Source: Pontibacter sp. HSC-36F09 (GTDB lineage: Bacteria > Bacteroidota > Bacteroidia > Cytophagales > Hymenobacteraceae). From it: a DNA stretch of 64,000 bases. A program made the position numbers and the translations under genes. The stretch is from assembly GCF_024171605.1 (NCBI RefSeq), contig NZ_JALKAA010000001.1, forward strand, positions 1 to 64,000, read 5' to 3'. The notes beneath the pieces were generated by a model. The model worked only from the letters and a program-made list of their open reading frames with translations. It had not been told where the DNA came from and searched no databases. Shown here piece by piece: positions 27,071 through 36,938 of the stretch (the first letter of the stretch is position 1; the number at the start of each line of letters is the position of its first letter).

Positions 27071-28897
27071 CTATTCTAAATCTCTCTCGTAAGGCAGGTT
27101 TGAAGACTGCGTCTGAGAGAAAGGCACGTTCTGTGGAATATAATCCTCAGGAGCACCTGGTTTGCTATAATCATAAGGCCATCTGTAAACAGCTGGGATC
27201 TCACCTGGCCAGTTGCCGTGTCCCGGGTTAACAGGAGTCGTCCACTCCAGTGTGTTCGAGTGCCATGGGTTAGCAGTAGCACGGCGACCCTTGAAAATGC
27301 TGTATACGAAGTTGAACAAGAAGATCAACTGTGCTGTAAAGCCCAGAATAGCCGCAATACTGATGAAGCTGTTCAGGTCAGTAAAGGTGTTGAACGCATC
27401 AAAACCAGTCCAGGAATAATATCTTCTTGGGAAACCTGCGATACCGATATAGTGCATTGGCATAAACACCAGGTAAGCAGACAGGAATGTCAACCAGAAG
27501 TGAACGGCTCCGAGTTTTTCGTCCATCATGCGGCCGAACATCTTCGGGAACCAGTGGTATATACCGCAGAACATACCGAAGAAAGCTGCAGCACCCATCA
27601 CAAGGTGGAAGTGAGCGATTACGAAGTAGGTATCGTGCAGCTGAATATCCAATGCTGAGTTACCAAGGATGATACCAGTCAAACCACCCGAGATGAAGAG
27701 CGATACGAAGGCAACCGCATACATCATTGCCGTAGTGAAGCGGATATTACCTCTCCAAAGAGTTGCGATCCAGTTAAACACCTTCACTGCAGATGGTACT
27801 GCAATAATGAGGGTCAGGAACATGAAGACTGATCCCAGGAACGGATTCATACCTGTCACGAACATATGGTGAGCCCATACTACAAACGATAGCACGGCAA
27901 TACCCAACATGGAACCGATCATGGCTCTGTAACCGAAGATCGGCTTACGAGAGTTGGTAGCAATTACCTCGGAAACAATACCGAAAGTTGGAAGGATTAC
28001 GATGTATACCTCTGGGTGACCAAGGAACCAGAATAAGTGCTGGAACAGAATGGCGCTACCACCAGTGTTTGAAAGAGCCTCTCCTGCAATGTAGATATCA
28101 GAAAGGAAGAAACTTGTACCAAAGCTACGATCAAAGATCAGAAGCAATGCAGCTGACAATAGAACCGGGAAAGAAAGCAGACCCAGTATGGCAGTCAGGA
28201 AGAAAGACCAGATTGTCAAAGGCAGCTTCGTCATCGACATACCTCTTGTTCTCAGGTTGATCACAGTGGTAATGTAGTTTACACCACCCAGCAACTGCGA
28301 TACAATGAACAATGCCATGCTTATCAACCACAACGTCATACCCAAACCTGAGCCGGAGATAGCTTGTGGTAATGCACTCAGTGGCGGATAAACCGTCCAA
28401 CCACCACCAGCAGGACCTGTTTCGATGAACAGTGACCAGAACATAATCACGCTTGCCAGGAAGAATATCCAGAAAGAAAGCATGTTCATGAAACCAGACG
28501 CCATGTCGCGGGCACCGATCTGCAACGGAATCAGGAAGTTACTGAATGTACCGCTCAGACCAGCTGTCAGTACAAAGAACACCATGATTGTACCGTGCAT
28601 GGTAACGAGTGCCAGGTAAAACTCCGGATCAATTTTGCCATTCACAACCCAGTTACCTAAAATAGGCTCCAGGAAAGTAAAAGTAGCTTCAGGCCAGCCA
28701 AGCTGTAAACGGAAAATAATAGACAGGAAACCACCAATAAAGCCCCAGAAGATACCTGCAAAAAGAAACTGTTTTGCAATTACTTTATGGTCCTGGCTAA
28801 AGATGTACTTCTCAAAGAAGTTTTGGTCGTGATGATGATCATGCTCGTCGTGAGCATGATGTACATCCTTATTTAGAGAGATATCTGTACTCGACAT
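27071..28897 (-). CDS. coxA: Cytochrome c oxidase subunit I
   Basis: CoxA holds haem a and the haem a3-CuB centre where oxygen is reduced. The 608-residue protein has 12 or more helices. WFLGHPEVYIVILPTFGI holds the CuB His, the cross-linked Tyr and the helix VI Glu typical of type A1 oxidases. VWAHHMFVTGM gives the other two CuB histidines. DTYFVIAHFHLVMGAA carries haem ligands. Before the first helix is a histidine-rich head (VHHAHDEHDHHHD) that is not needed for catalysis. The gene sits between coxB and ctaA. Confidence 0.97.
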   Translation of the reverse strand: MSSTDISLNKDVHHAHDEHDHHHDQNFFEKYIFSQDHKVIAKQFLFAGIFWGFIGGFLSIIFRLQLGWPEATFTFLEPILGNWVVNGKIDPEFYLALVTMHGTIMVFFVLTAGLSGTFSNFLIPLQIGARDMASGFMNMLSFWIFFLASVIMFWSLFIETGPAGGGWTVYPPLSALPQAISGSGLGMTLWLISMALFIVSQLLGGVNYITTVINLRTRGMSMTKLPLTIWSFFLTAILGLLSFPVLLSAALLLIFDRSFGTSFFLSDIYIAGEALSNTGGSAILFQHLFWFLGHPEVYIVILPTFGIVSEVIATNSRKPIFGYRAMIGSMLGIAVLSFVVWAHHMFVTGMNPFLGSVFMFLTLIIAVPSAVKVFNWIATLWRGNIRFTTAMMYAVAFVSLFISGGLTGIILGNSALDIQLHDTYFVIAHFHLVMGAAAFFGMFCGIYHWFPKMFGRMMDEKLGAVHFWLTFLSAYLVFMPMHYIGIAGFPRRYYSWTGFDAFNTFTDLNSFISIAAILGFTAQLIFLFNFVYSIFKGRRATANPWHSNTLEWTTPVNPGHGNWPGEIPAVYRWPYDYSKPGAPEDYIPQNVPFSQTQSSNLPYERDLE

Positions 28898-28915
28898 TGT
28901 TGATTTTAGTTAATG

Positions 28916-29974
28916 CTACAACTCTGTTTTTACTTCTTCTGTACTCTTCTCCAGTACCACCTGATCTTTTGAATCCTGGGTGAACTTTGTAAGAAGCTGT
29001 GGGTTCTGCTCGATAAAAGGCGTCTGCGAAGCTAACCACTCCTCATATTCCTCAGGTTCATCAACAACTAAGATAAAACGCATCGCAAAGTGGCCACGTC
29101 CGCAGATTTCAGTACAAGCCAATTCAAAGTTGAAATCAGGGTTTCCGGTTTCGGTGCGTACTTCAGCTGTTGTTTTTGTTGGCACAAACCAGAATTTAGT
29201 CGGCATACCTGGCACGGCATCCATTTTTACACGGAAATGCGGCAGGAACACACTGTGAATAACGTCACGGGAGCGTATCTTCAAATGTACGGGCTTACCT
29301 TTTGGCACGTGAATCTCACGTGGCATAAAGTCGTCCATAGCGTTTGGATCACTGAAGTCCACGCCTATTTCATTGGTAGCGTCAATGAGGTGCACATTGG
29401 CTTCTCCTAATTTCCCATCGGGACCTGGGTAACGAACTAACCAGCTAAATTGCTTGCCCATCACCTCTATTACTACAGAGTCAGCAGGTGCAGCACTTGT
29501 GATGTTTGTCCATGTTTTCCAACCGGCAAATACCAATAGTGCCATTACAACTGCAGGAATCATGGTCCAAACAATCTCCAGTTTGTTGTTGTGAGGGTAG
29601 TAGTAGGCACGCTTTTCATCTTTATGCTGGTATTTGTAAGAATACCAGAAAAGGAGAATCTGCGTGATCACGAATACAATTCCGATCACAATCATCGTAG
29701 TCCAGAAAAGACTATCTGTCCAGGCGCCATGCACAGAGGCAATCGGCTGGTTCATGTCATCCCATGCATCAGCAAAGGACCAGGCAAATGCCGCTCCTCC
29801 AACAATCAGAAAGAGGAGCATCAGAATGCTATTTACTTTGTTACTTGTCTTGGTGGTTCCTGCAGCGCGCTGTGTCGATCCTCTGAAAATGGAGGCTAGC
29901 GTACCGATCCTGAATAGCAGGAACAGTATTACTAGTAACAGGACGATGGATAAACCTATGGCTAACGTAATCAT
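28916..29974 (-). CDS. coxB: Cytochrome c oxidase subunit II
   Basis: CoxB accepts electrons at its binuclear CuA site and passes them to CoxA. The 352-residue protein carries the CuA ligands in ACTEICGRGHFAMRF (two Cys, Glu, His, Met) and the upstream His in VIHSVFLPHFRVKMDAVPG. The N-terminus holds four hydrophobic segments where two are usual, so it has an extended membrane part. No haem c domain follows the CuA domain, so this is an aa3-type, not a caa3-type, subunit. It follows actF by 21 bases. Confidence 0.95.
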   Translation of the reverse strand: MITLAIGLSIVLLLVILFLLFRIGTLASIFRGSTQRAAGTTKTSNKVNSILMLLFLIVGGAAFAWSFADAWDDMNQPIASVHGAWTDSLFWTTMIVIGIVFVITQILLFWYSYKYQHKDEKRAYYYPHNNKLEIVWTMIPAVVMALLVFAGWKTWTNITSAAPADSVVIEVMGKQFSWLVRYPGPDGKLGEANVHLIDATNEIGVDFSDPNAMDDFMPREIHVPKGKPVHLKIRSRDVIHSVFLPHFRVKMDAVPGMPTKFWFVPTKTTAEVRTETGNPDFNFELACTEICGRGHFAMRFILVVDEPEEYEEWLASQTPFIEQNPQLLTKFTQDSKDQVVLEKSTEEVKTEL

Positions 29975-29995
29975 TGTATAATGCTTTTAGTATGA

Positions 29996-31282
29996 CTAAA
30001 CATGATGGTGAACACTCTCCTCCAGGAAAGGGTGATTTACTGGCACAAGAGAGGCTTTTGCCAACCCTTTTGTGAATGTAATCAGGAAAACTCCCAGGAA
30101 GATCAATGTAGTGCCAATCTCAATAAATCCGATACCAGCATCTGTACGCAGTGTACCCGGCATCATCATCAGGTAGAAGTCCAGCCAGTGGCCAATCAGG
30201 ATGGCGATTGTAACAATCTTCAACATAATCATCTGGCGTTTTGCATCTCTTGTCATCAAAACAAGGAAAGGGAATGCAAAGTTAACTAAAAGATTAACGA
30301 AGAATATCCACTTGAAATGGCCGCCGTTTCCACCCAGGCGTTCGATGAAGTAAATAGATTCTTCCGGAATGTTTGCATACCATACCAGCATGAACTGAGA
30401 GAACCAGATGTATGTCCAGAAGATGGAGAAAGCGAATACGAATTTACCCAGGTCATGTAAATGGTTTGCATTTACCATTTTCAGGTAGCCGTTCTGTTTT
30501 AGCATGATCACAGTCAGCGTAATCACCGCCAGGCCAGATACCCACCAGCTGGCGAATACGTACCAGCCAAACATGGTTGAGAACCAGTGTGTATCAATTG
30601 AAAGTACCCAGTCCCAGGCAGAAGTAGAAGAAGTCACACCGAAAACCACCAGGAACATAGCAGAGATTCTAATACTCTTGTGATAGTAGTTAGTGCCTCC
30701 GTTCAGGTCTTCGTTAAGAGAGTTTCTTCTCAACCAGTTGAAGAATAATATCCATAGCACGAAGTAAGCTACCATTCTGATCAGGAAGAACCAGAAGTTC
30801 AGGTAAGGCGCCTTACCAGCAATAATGGGGTCGTACTGAGGGTTTGGCGTCACACCATCCTCTAAGAACTGGTTGTATAGGTAATCATGTGTCCAGTGGA
30901 AAATGTCATGACCACCTAAAAGGAATGTGATCAGCATCACGGCACCACCTATTGGCAGGTAGTAACCCATGGCCTCAGGTATACGCTTGATCAGTACAGA
31001 CCAACCTGCGTAAGCCACATATTGTACGGCTACGAAGAACACGCCTACCAGCGCAATACCAGTAAAGTAAACGTTATTCAACCAAAGGTTCATGTAGAGC
31101 CTTTTGGACCAATGAGCTGCCTCGTGTCCGGCGGCGGCCGCTTCACCATGCCCTTCGGCTTGGTGGCCACCACTCAGCGCAGCTATGATTATACCGGCTA
31201 TAAGCAATACAACACCTATAGCTATCATCAAGAAAAACTTGTTATTTGTTTTTCTGGAAATGATGAGTCTTTCTTCTGTCAT
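29996..31282 (-). CDS. actF: Alternative Complex III subunit ActF (quinol-oxidoreductase membrane subunit)
   Basis: The 428-residue membrane protein, with about ten helices, matches ActF, a distant relative of ActC within the NrfD/PsrC group. WLNNVYFTGIALVGVFFVAV and FVFAFSIFWTYIWFSQFMLVWY are characteristic stretches. In known Alternative Complex III structures ActF forms a helix bundle beside ActC without redox cofactors. It lies between actE and coxB, where the quinol-oxidising and oxygen-reducing halves of the operon meet. Confidence 0.92.
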   Translation of the reverse strand: MTEERLIISRKTNNKFFLMIAIGVVLLIAGIIIAALSGGHQAEGHGEAAAAGHEAAHWSKRLYMNLWLNNVYFTGIALVGVFFVAVQYVAYAGWSVLIKRIPEAMGYYLPIGGAVMLITFLLGGHDIFHWTHDYLYNQFLEDGVTPNPQYDPIIAGKAPYLNFWFFLIRMVAYFVLWILFFNWLRRNSLNEDLNGGTNYYHKSIRISAMFLVVFGVTSSTSAWDWVLSIDTHWFSTMFGWYVFASWWVSGLAVITLTVIMLKQNGYLKMVNANHLHDLGKFVFAFSIFWTYIWFSQFMLVWYANIPEESIYFIERLGGNGGHFKWIFFVNLLVNFAFPFLVLMTRDAKRQMIMLKIVTIAILIGHWLDFYLMMMPGTLRTDAGIGFIEIGTTLIFLGVFLITFTKGLAKASLVPVNHPFLEESVHHHV

Positions 31283-31308
31283 TATCCTTTTGATATTATG
31301 CCTTAGAC

Positions 31309-31932
31309 TTAGTTAGTAGGTGTAGTACCTGTTGCTGTCGTATCTGCCGCTGCAGGAGCTGGCACTTCGCCACCCTGTAACTGCTGCACATACATGACAA
31401 TTTTCCAACGCTCCGTCGGATTAACCTGTGAGCCATGTGGTAACATGCGGCCACGTCCATTTGTGATCACATGGTAAATGTGACCTTCAGGAAGAGTGGC
31501 TACCCGGCCAGCAGAGTAAGAGGGAACACCTTTGAACTTCTGTCCTACAAGACCTTGTCCGTCGCCCTGCTCACCATGGCAAGGAGCACAGAATCTGGTG
31601 TAAAGCACTTGTCCTTCTGCCAGATTAAGCCCATTCTTTTCCAGCGGGTTTTTAAGTTCAGCACCTGCTACTTCAGCCTCGTCTTTGGACAAGTACATGT
31701 TGTAGCCCATTTTACCGCGCGCTACCGTACCTGGAGCCGGTTCACGCATGTTCATACCGCCAGGGTTGTATAAGTTTTCCTTTACCTGAGAGTAAGGATC
31801 CAACGCCACAGAGTGGTACATGTCCGGAGCATACTCAAGACCTGGGTCTTTCTCACTGCTGCATGCTACCAGCACGGCACCTGAGAATAGTACGGCAGAG
31901 GCTTTAATACCTAAATTTAGTAGACCTTTCAT
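31309..31932 (-). CDS. actE: Alternative Complex III subunit ActE (monohaem cytochrome c lipoprotein)
   Basis: The 207-residue protein has a lipoprotein signal with a lipobox at VLVACSS, then a class I cytochrome c domain. One haem site is present, CAPCHGEQGDG, with a likely axial Met in GRGRMLPHG. It should carry electrons at the periplasmic face toward the oxidase. The tail is rich in Ala, Pro and Thr. The start shares a base with the actD stop. An AAGGAGGT sequence lies 10 bases upstream but is also coding for the end of actD. Confidence 0.92.
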   Translation of the reverse strand: MKGLLNLGIKASAVLFSGAVLVACSSEKDPGLEYAPDMYHSVALDPYSQVKENLYNPGGMNMREPAPGTVARGKMGYNMYLSKDEAEVAGAELKNPLEKNGLNLAEGQVLYTRFCAPCHGEQGDGQGLVGQKFKGVPSYSAGRVATLPEGHIYHVITNGRGRMLPHGSQVNPTERWKIVMYVQQLQGGEVPAPAAADTTATGTTPTN

Positions 31933-32456
31933 TATTTGATTACCTCCTTCTCGTTTACTTCGATGGCACCATTTGAGCGAAGCAGGTTGTTAAGGGCTGA
32001 AATATCAGTCACACCTTCTTTTACCTCTATCGCCATCACATACTTGTCGTCCGTGGAGCGCTTGTCAAAAACGTTCACCTTGATGGAAGGCTTCAGCTTT
32101 GTGACAATAAAGAAAGTGATCACCATACCGAATGCAGAGCATAGAACGGTAAGTTCGAATGTTACCGGAATAAATGCTGGCAAGGCGATGTGCGGCTTAC
32201 CACCGATGATCATCGGCCAGTCGAAACCAAGCATCCAGATCTGCATCCAGAGCGCGAAACACATTCCGAACAGACCGCATAAAAATGCTACAATTGGAAG
32301 CCTTGAACGCTTGATACCTAATACATCATCGATTCCGTGAATTGGGTACGGCGAAAAAACTTCGTAAATTTTAGTACCGGCAGCCCGGACGTTCTCGATG
32401 GCCTGCAGCAGGACATCCTCATCATCGTAGATACCTAGAACGAATTTTTTAGTCAT
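31932..32456 (-). CDS. actD: Alternative Complex III subunit ActD (DUF3341)
   Basis: ActD is a membrane subunit without cofactors. The 174-residue protein has a hydrophilic head, KKFVLGIYDDEDVLLQAI, with the family stretch IYEVFSPYPIHGIDDVLG, followed by two helices and a hydrophilic tail. This is the DUF3341 family found in ACIII operons. Gene order C-D-E is standard. It overlaps actE by one base and follows actC by 2 bases. Confidence 0.92.
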   Translation of the reverse strand: MTKKFVLGIYDDEDVLLQAIENVRAAGTKIYEVFSPYPIHGIDDVLGIKRSRLPIVAFLCGLFGMCFALWMQIWMLGFDWPMIIGGKPHIALPAFIPVTFELTVLCSAFGMVITFFIVTKLKPSIKVNVFDKRSTDDKYVMAIEVKEGVTDISALNNLLRSNGAIEVNEKEVIK

Positions 32457-32458
32457 TG

Positions 32459-33877
32459 CTATGGATGTGTATTAGTGTGCGAATCCTTGTTAGTACCGTG
32501 CATTGCATCATTCGGGTGGTGCTTCACTTCAGATGAAGACTTCAGAATGGCTTTCACCTCAAACATGTTGATTACTGGGAAGAACTTAGCAAACAACAGG
32601 AAGAGCGTGAAGAACAGACCGATTGTTCCAACATAGACACCAATGTCGATGATAGTCGGAGAGAACATAGCCCATGAAGATGGCAGGAAGTCTCTGTGCA
32701 GTGAGGTTACGATGATTACGAATCGTTCGAACCACATACCTATGTTTACGAAGATGGAGATAATGAAAGTAGCTGTCAGGCTTCTTCTGATGCTTCTGAA
32801 CCAGAAAAGCTGCGGCGTAATTACGTTACATGTCATCATGGACCAGTAAGCCCACCAGTAAGGACCGGTTGCGCGGTTGATGAAGGCGTACTGCTCATAC
32901 TCTACACCGGAATACCAGGCAATAAAGAACTCTGTAATGTATGCCACACCCACGATAGAACCTGTCAGGATAATTACCTTGTTCATGGATTCCACGTGCT
33001 CCAGTGTGATGTAATCTTCCAGTTTGAACGTTTTGCGGGTAATGATCATGAGCGTCAGTACCATGGCGAAACCGGAGAAAATCGCACCTGCCACAAAGTA
33101 TGGGGGGAAAATAGTGGTGTGCCAGCCTGGAATTACGGACGTTGCAAAGTCCATGGATACAATGGTGTGTACAGAAAGTACCAGAGGTGTACAGAGACCA
33201 GCAAGGATCAGGGATACAGTTTCATGACGAGACCATGCTTTTGCGGAGCCAGTCCAGCCCATGGAAAGAACTGCGTAGGCTCTGCGGGCAATTGGACCAG
33301 TTGCTCTGTCGCGGATGGTAGCAAAGTCAGGTATAAGACCGATGTACCAGAATACAAGCGAAACAGAGAAGTAAGTAGAGATCGCGAACACGTCCCAAAG
33401 AAGCGGTGAGTTGAAGTTTACCCAAAGCGAACCGAAGGTGTTTGGCAGTGGGAGAACCCAGTAAGCCAACCAGGGACGGCCCATGTGCAGAACCGGGAAC
33501 ATCGCGGCGCAAATTACGGCGAAGATCGTCATCGCCTCTGCCGCGCGGTTAATGGAAGTTCTCCACTTCTGGCGGAACAGTAGAAGGATCGCTGAAATCA
33601 GCGTACCGGCGTGACCGATACCTACCCACCACACGAAGTTGGTGATGTCCCATGCCCAACCTACAGTTTTGTTAAGCCCCCACTCACCTATACCGAACCA
33701 CAGTGTGCGGTAAGTGGAATAAATGAAAATAGCCAGACCTACAAGAGCTACAGCAAGGGCTGCCGCCCAACGTGCGTTGGGCTTGGCCTCCACCTGTCTG
33801 CAGACATCTTCGGTGATATCGTGGTATGTTTTACCCCCCGTTACCAGAGGCTCTCTTATCGGAGATACGTGCTGCAT
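32459..33877 (-). CDS. actC: Alternative Complex III subunit ActC (NrfD/PsrC-like, quinol-binding)
   Basis: The 472-residue protein has about ten helices of the NrfD/PsrC type and is the quinol-binding membrane subunit of Alternative Complex III. Typical stretches are [21 protein letters not shown] and [31 protein letters not shown] includes the conserved His near the predicted quinol site. It lies 20 bases after actB and should oxidise menaquinol and pass electrons to the Fe-S chain of ActB. Confidence 0.94.
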   Translation of the reverse strand: MQHVSPIREPLVTGGKTYHDITEDVCRQVEAKPNARWAAALAVALVGLAIFIYSTYRTLWFGIGEWGLNKTVGWAWDITNFVWWVGIGHAGTLISAILLLFRQKWRTSINRAAEAMTIFAVICAAMFPVLHMGRPWLAYWVLPLPNTFGSLWVNFNSPLLWDVFAISTYFSVSLVFWYIGLIPDFATIRDRATGPIARRAYAVLSMGWTGSAKAWSRHETVSLILAGLCTPLVLSVHTIVSMDFATSVIPGWHTTIFPPYFVAGAIFSGFAMVLTLMIITRKTFKLEDYITLEHVESMNKVIILTGSIVGVAYITEFFIAWYSGVEYEQYAFINRATGPYWWAYWSMMTCNVITPQLFWFRSIRRSLTATFIISIFVNIGMWFERFVIIVTSLHRDFLPSSWAMFSPTIIDIGVYVGTIGLFFTLFLLFAKFFPVINMFEVKAILKSSSEVKHHPNDAMHGTNKDSHTNTHP

Positions 33878-33897
33878 AGCGCTATCTAATTTATAAA

Positions 33898-36800
33898 TTA
33901 AGCTAAGTTTCTAATTTTTGTCAGGTACGTCACGTTCGGCTGCGCGTTCATTTCCTCCAGTACGTGGAAGGCTCTTTCGCCTTTCTCGCGTGCAAGAGTT
34001 TTTGAGATGCGGCTTTCCGGATCCAGCATATCACCAAAGATGATCGCATTGGTAGGGCATGACTGCGCACAAGCCGTCACAATCTCACCGTCAACCGGTC
34101 TTCTGCTTTCACGCTTCGCTTCTAGCTTGCCTAACTGTATACGCTGTACGCAGAAAGAGCATTTCTCCATCACGCCTCTTGAACGAACCGTTACATCCGG
34201 GTTCAACACCATCTTGCCAAGGTCGTTGTTCATGTTGAAGTCGAACTTGTCATTGTTAGCGTAAGCGAACCAGTTGAAACGACGCACTTTGTAAGGGCAG
34301 TTGTTTGCGCAGTAACGGGTACCTACGCAACGGTTGTAAGCCATCTGGTTAAGACCTTCAGAGCTGTGCATTGTAGCGGCAACCGGGCATACTGTCTCGC
34401 ATGGCGCGTGGTTACAGTGCTGGCACATCATCGGCTGGAAGATTACGCTTGGATTCTCCGCCGGATCTTCCATTGTCTTGTAATCTTTCGCTTCGTGCTC
34501 AACCGCGCTGTAGTAACGGTCGATGCGCATCCAGTGCATCTCACGACGCATCAGTACTTCTTCCTTACCTACTACCGGAATGTTGTTTTCTGCCTGGCAG
34601 CTTACGGTACAAGCACCGCAACCAATGCATGAGTTAAGGTCAACTACCATACCCCAGTGGTGGTTTTTGTACTCGTAGTCATCCCAAAGCGAGATAGCAG
34701 AAGGTTTAGCAGGGCCTTCGTGCGTGGCTATTTTAACGTACTGCGTTACCTCTTTTGGATTTGCCTTGTAGTTTGCCAGTGTGTTTTCCTGCACTACAAT
34801 ACGGTCCATAATGGTATGGTGCGTCTGTGTCTGGGCAATCTCCACTGTAGAACCTGTTTTCTCTAGCTTAACTGCACCTGCGAACAGGATGCTATTGTCA
34901 GCAACTGTCGCTATTGGGAAAGCGTTAGCACCACGTCCTTTGGCAGTTGGCATAGAGTCCAGCTGACGGCCGTAGCCCATGGCTATACCTACAGTGCCTT
35001 GTGCCTGACCTGGCTGTACCAGCGCCGGAAGCTCCAGTGTCTTGCCATTGGCATAAGTTACTTTCAGGACGTTACCTTGAGAAACACCCAACTCCTCCGC
35101 CATCTTGCGTGGCATCGTAATGTAGTTGTCCCAGGTCGCTTTCGTGATCGGGTCAGCCATTTCCTGCAACCATGGGTTGTTGGATTCTGAACCTGTGCCG
35201 ATACCTACTTTTTCATAAACTACAGCCTCTACGCTGCCGCCAGCAACTGCTCTTGGAGCTCTGCCTGCTGCATCTGCCGCTGTCAATGTGCTGGCAGTAG
35301 CCGGGCTCAACGCCAGCATGCTGGTTCCGTTCTCCAGTATACCGTCGTGCACAACTTTCTCCCACTGCGCATCAGTTCCTGCTGCGCCTTTTTTCCAGTT
35401 ATTGCGGATGTAATCGTAGAAAGTTGTTTTGTTACCGCTCCAGGCCAGCAAGCTGTCTTGTGCCTGGCGCGTCATGAAGATTGGGCTGATCACTGGCTGT
35501 GCCAGGCTCAGGAAGCCTCTCTTCGGCTCGTAGTCGTTCCAGGATTCCAGGTAGTGGCTGTCCGGTGCTACGTAGTCAACAAGGGCTGCTGTCTCCTCTA
35601 CTCTATCGGCAAAAGAAACTTTCAGGGCCACTTTCGCTAAACCGGTCTTCACACGGTCTGCCAGCGGATGGTCATAAACAGGGTTAGCATTGTAGAAGAA
35701 CACTGCACCTACGCTACCATTATTCATTTCCTCGATCAGACGCAGCATCTGGGCATCGTTACCCTGCTTCACCAGGTATGGAGAAGCGGTATCAATGGTT
35801 GTGCCTTCTGCACCGATCGTTTTGTTAATAGCTGTTACCAGCGTTTGTACAGCTGGATCGTTAGAGCCGGATACTACCAAAGCACGGCCATTGTTGGCAC
35901 GAAGGTCTCTGATAGCGTTTTCCAGGGCCTTCTTGTCAACGCTGGCTGGAGCGTTTACGCCCTGACCTGACAGACCATTGTAAATCGCTGTAGCAATCGC
36001 CAGTTCTTCGGATGGCTTAATAGGAACACGTACGTCAGCGTTAGCACCTGTAAGCGACATAATCGTCTCAAACTGGTAGTGGCGTGACATGTCGGAGTTC
36101 TCAGCCGTGATTTTTCTTTTCTGAATGTACTGGTTAGCAAATGGGATCGGAGCTACCCATGTTCCCAGGAAATCAGCGCTAATGCCTACAATAATATTGG
36201 CTTTGCTGAAATCATAACCAGGTACAACACCACCGTTGGCGCCGATCAGGGCTGAAGCTGAGTTCGGATCGTAGGTTACGTGCTCAAAGCTGCCTTGTCC
36301 TGCACCAAACTCGTTAATCAGTTGCTTGGTGGATGGGCTGATTACAGTAGAAGAAACAAAGGCAACTTTGCCGTTTACTCTGGCAAGAGCTGAACGGATT
36401 TCGCTGTCAACCTGCTCCCACTTAGCTTCTTTGCCTTTAATGAGTGGCGTACGAAGTCTATTGTTATCGTATAGGCTTAGCACAGAAGCTTGTGCCTTCG
36501 GGCTTGTACCCATCGGAGTAAGCGTTGAGCTAGGGTTTGGCTCTACTTTAATCGGACGACCTTCGCGTGTCTTTACAAGTATGCTGTTGAAGTCACCGTT
36601 GTTGAAGTAAGTAGAAGCGTACCAGTTCGCCACGCCTGGCTCCACGTCAACTGGTTTGTTCAGGTATGGGATTGCCTTTCTTACAGGGGCCTCGCATGAA
36701 GCCAATGTGGCGGCAGCCAGACCAAAGCCCAGCAGTTTCAGGAAGTCTCTGCGCGGAGCTGCCAAACCTGTGGATGCGCTCTCGCCTCTGGCTTCGTTTA

Positions 36801-36900
36801 TCGGCAGGAATTCTGGAAACTCATTGTGAGCATGTTTCGCGAATTCAGGAGTATTATCAAGCTCCTCTATTCCTTTCCAGTATTTTATTCTGTCTTGCAT
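33898..36900 (-). CDS. actB: Alternative Complex III subunit ActB (Fe-S protein with molybdopterin-oxidoreductase-like domain)
   Basis: The 1000-residue protein joins a molybdopterin-oxidoreductase-like N-terminal part to a ferredoxin-like C-terminal part. [21 protein letters not shown] near residue 50 is a twin-arginine signal, placed after a hydrophilic head as in other ActB proteins. The C-terminal third has four cysteine clusters ([35 protein letters not shown] and CSFCVQ with CAQSCP) that bind four Fe-S centres. Known ActB proteins lack the molybdenum cofactor. It follows actA by 38 bases and carries electrons from ActC toward the haems of ActA. Confidence 0.95.
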   Translation of the reverse strand: MQDRIKYWKGIEELDNTPEFAKHAHNEFPEFLPINEARGESASTGLAAPRRDFLKLLGFGLAAATLASCEAPVRKAIPYLNKPVDVEPGVANWYASTYFNNGDFNSILVKTREGRPIKVEPNPSSTLTPMGTSPKAQASVLSLYDNNRLRTPLIKGKEAKWEQVDSEIRSALARVNGKVAFVSSTVISPSTKQLINEFGAGQGSFEHVTYDPNSASALIGANGGVVPGYDFSKANIIVGISADFLGTWVAPIPFANQYIQKRKITAENSDMSRHYQFETIMSLTGANADVRVPIKPSEELAIATAIYNGLSGQGVNAPASVDKKALENAIRDLRANNGRALVVSGSNDPAVQTLVTAINKTIGAEGTTIDTASPYLVKQGNDAQMLRLIEEMNNGSVGAVFFYNANPVYDHPLADRVKTGLAKVALKVSFADRVEETAALVDYVAPDSHYLESWNDYEPKRGFLSLAQPVISPIFMTRQAQDSLLAWSGNKTTFYDYIRNNWKKGAAGTDAQWEKVVHDGILENGTSMLALSPATASTLTAADAAGRAPRAVAGGSVEAVVYEKVGIGTGSESNNPWLQEMADPITKATWDNYITMPRKMAEELGVSQGNVLKVTYANGKTLELPALVQPGQAQGTVGIAMGYGRQLDSMPTAKGRGANAFPIATVADNSILFAGAVKLEKTGSTVEIAQTQTHHTIMDRIVVQENTLANYKANPKEVTQYVKIATHEGPAKPSAISLWDDYEYKNHHWGMVVDLNSCIGCGACTVSCQAENNIPVVGKEEVLMRREMHWMRIDRYYSAVEHEAKDYKTMEDPAENPSVIFQPMMCQHCNHAPCETVCPVAATMHSSEGLNQMAYNRCVGTRYCANNCPYKVRRFNWFAYANNDKFDFNMNNDLGKMVLNPDVTVRSRGVMEKCSFCVQRIQLGKLEAKRESRRPVDGEIVTACAQSCPTNAIIFGDMLDPESRISKTLAREKGERAFHVLEEMNAQPNVTYLTKIRNLA

Positions 36901-36938
36901 GTTATATCTAGAAAACTCGAACCCTTAATTATAACTGA

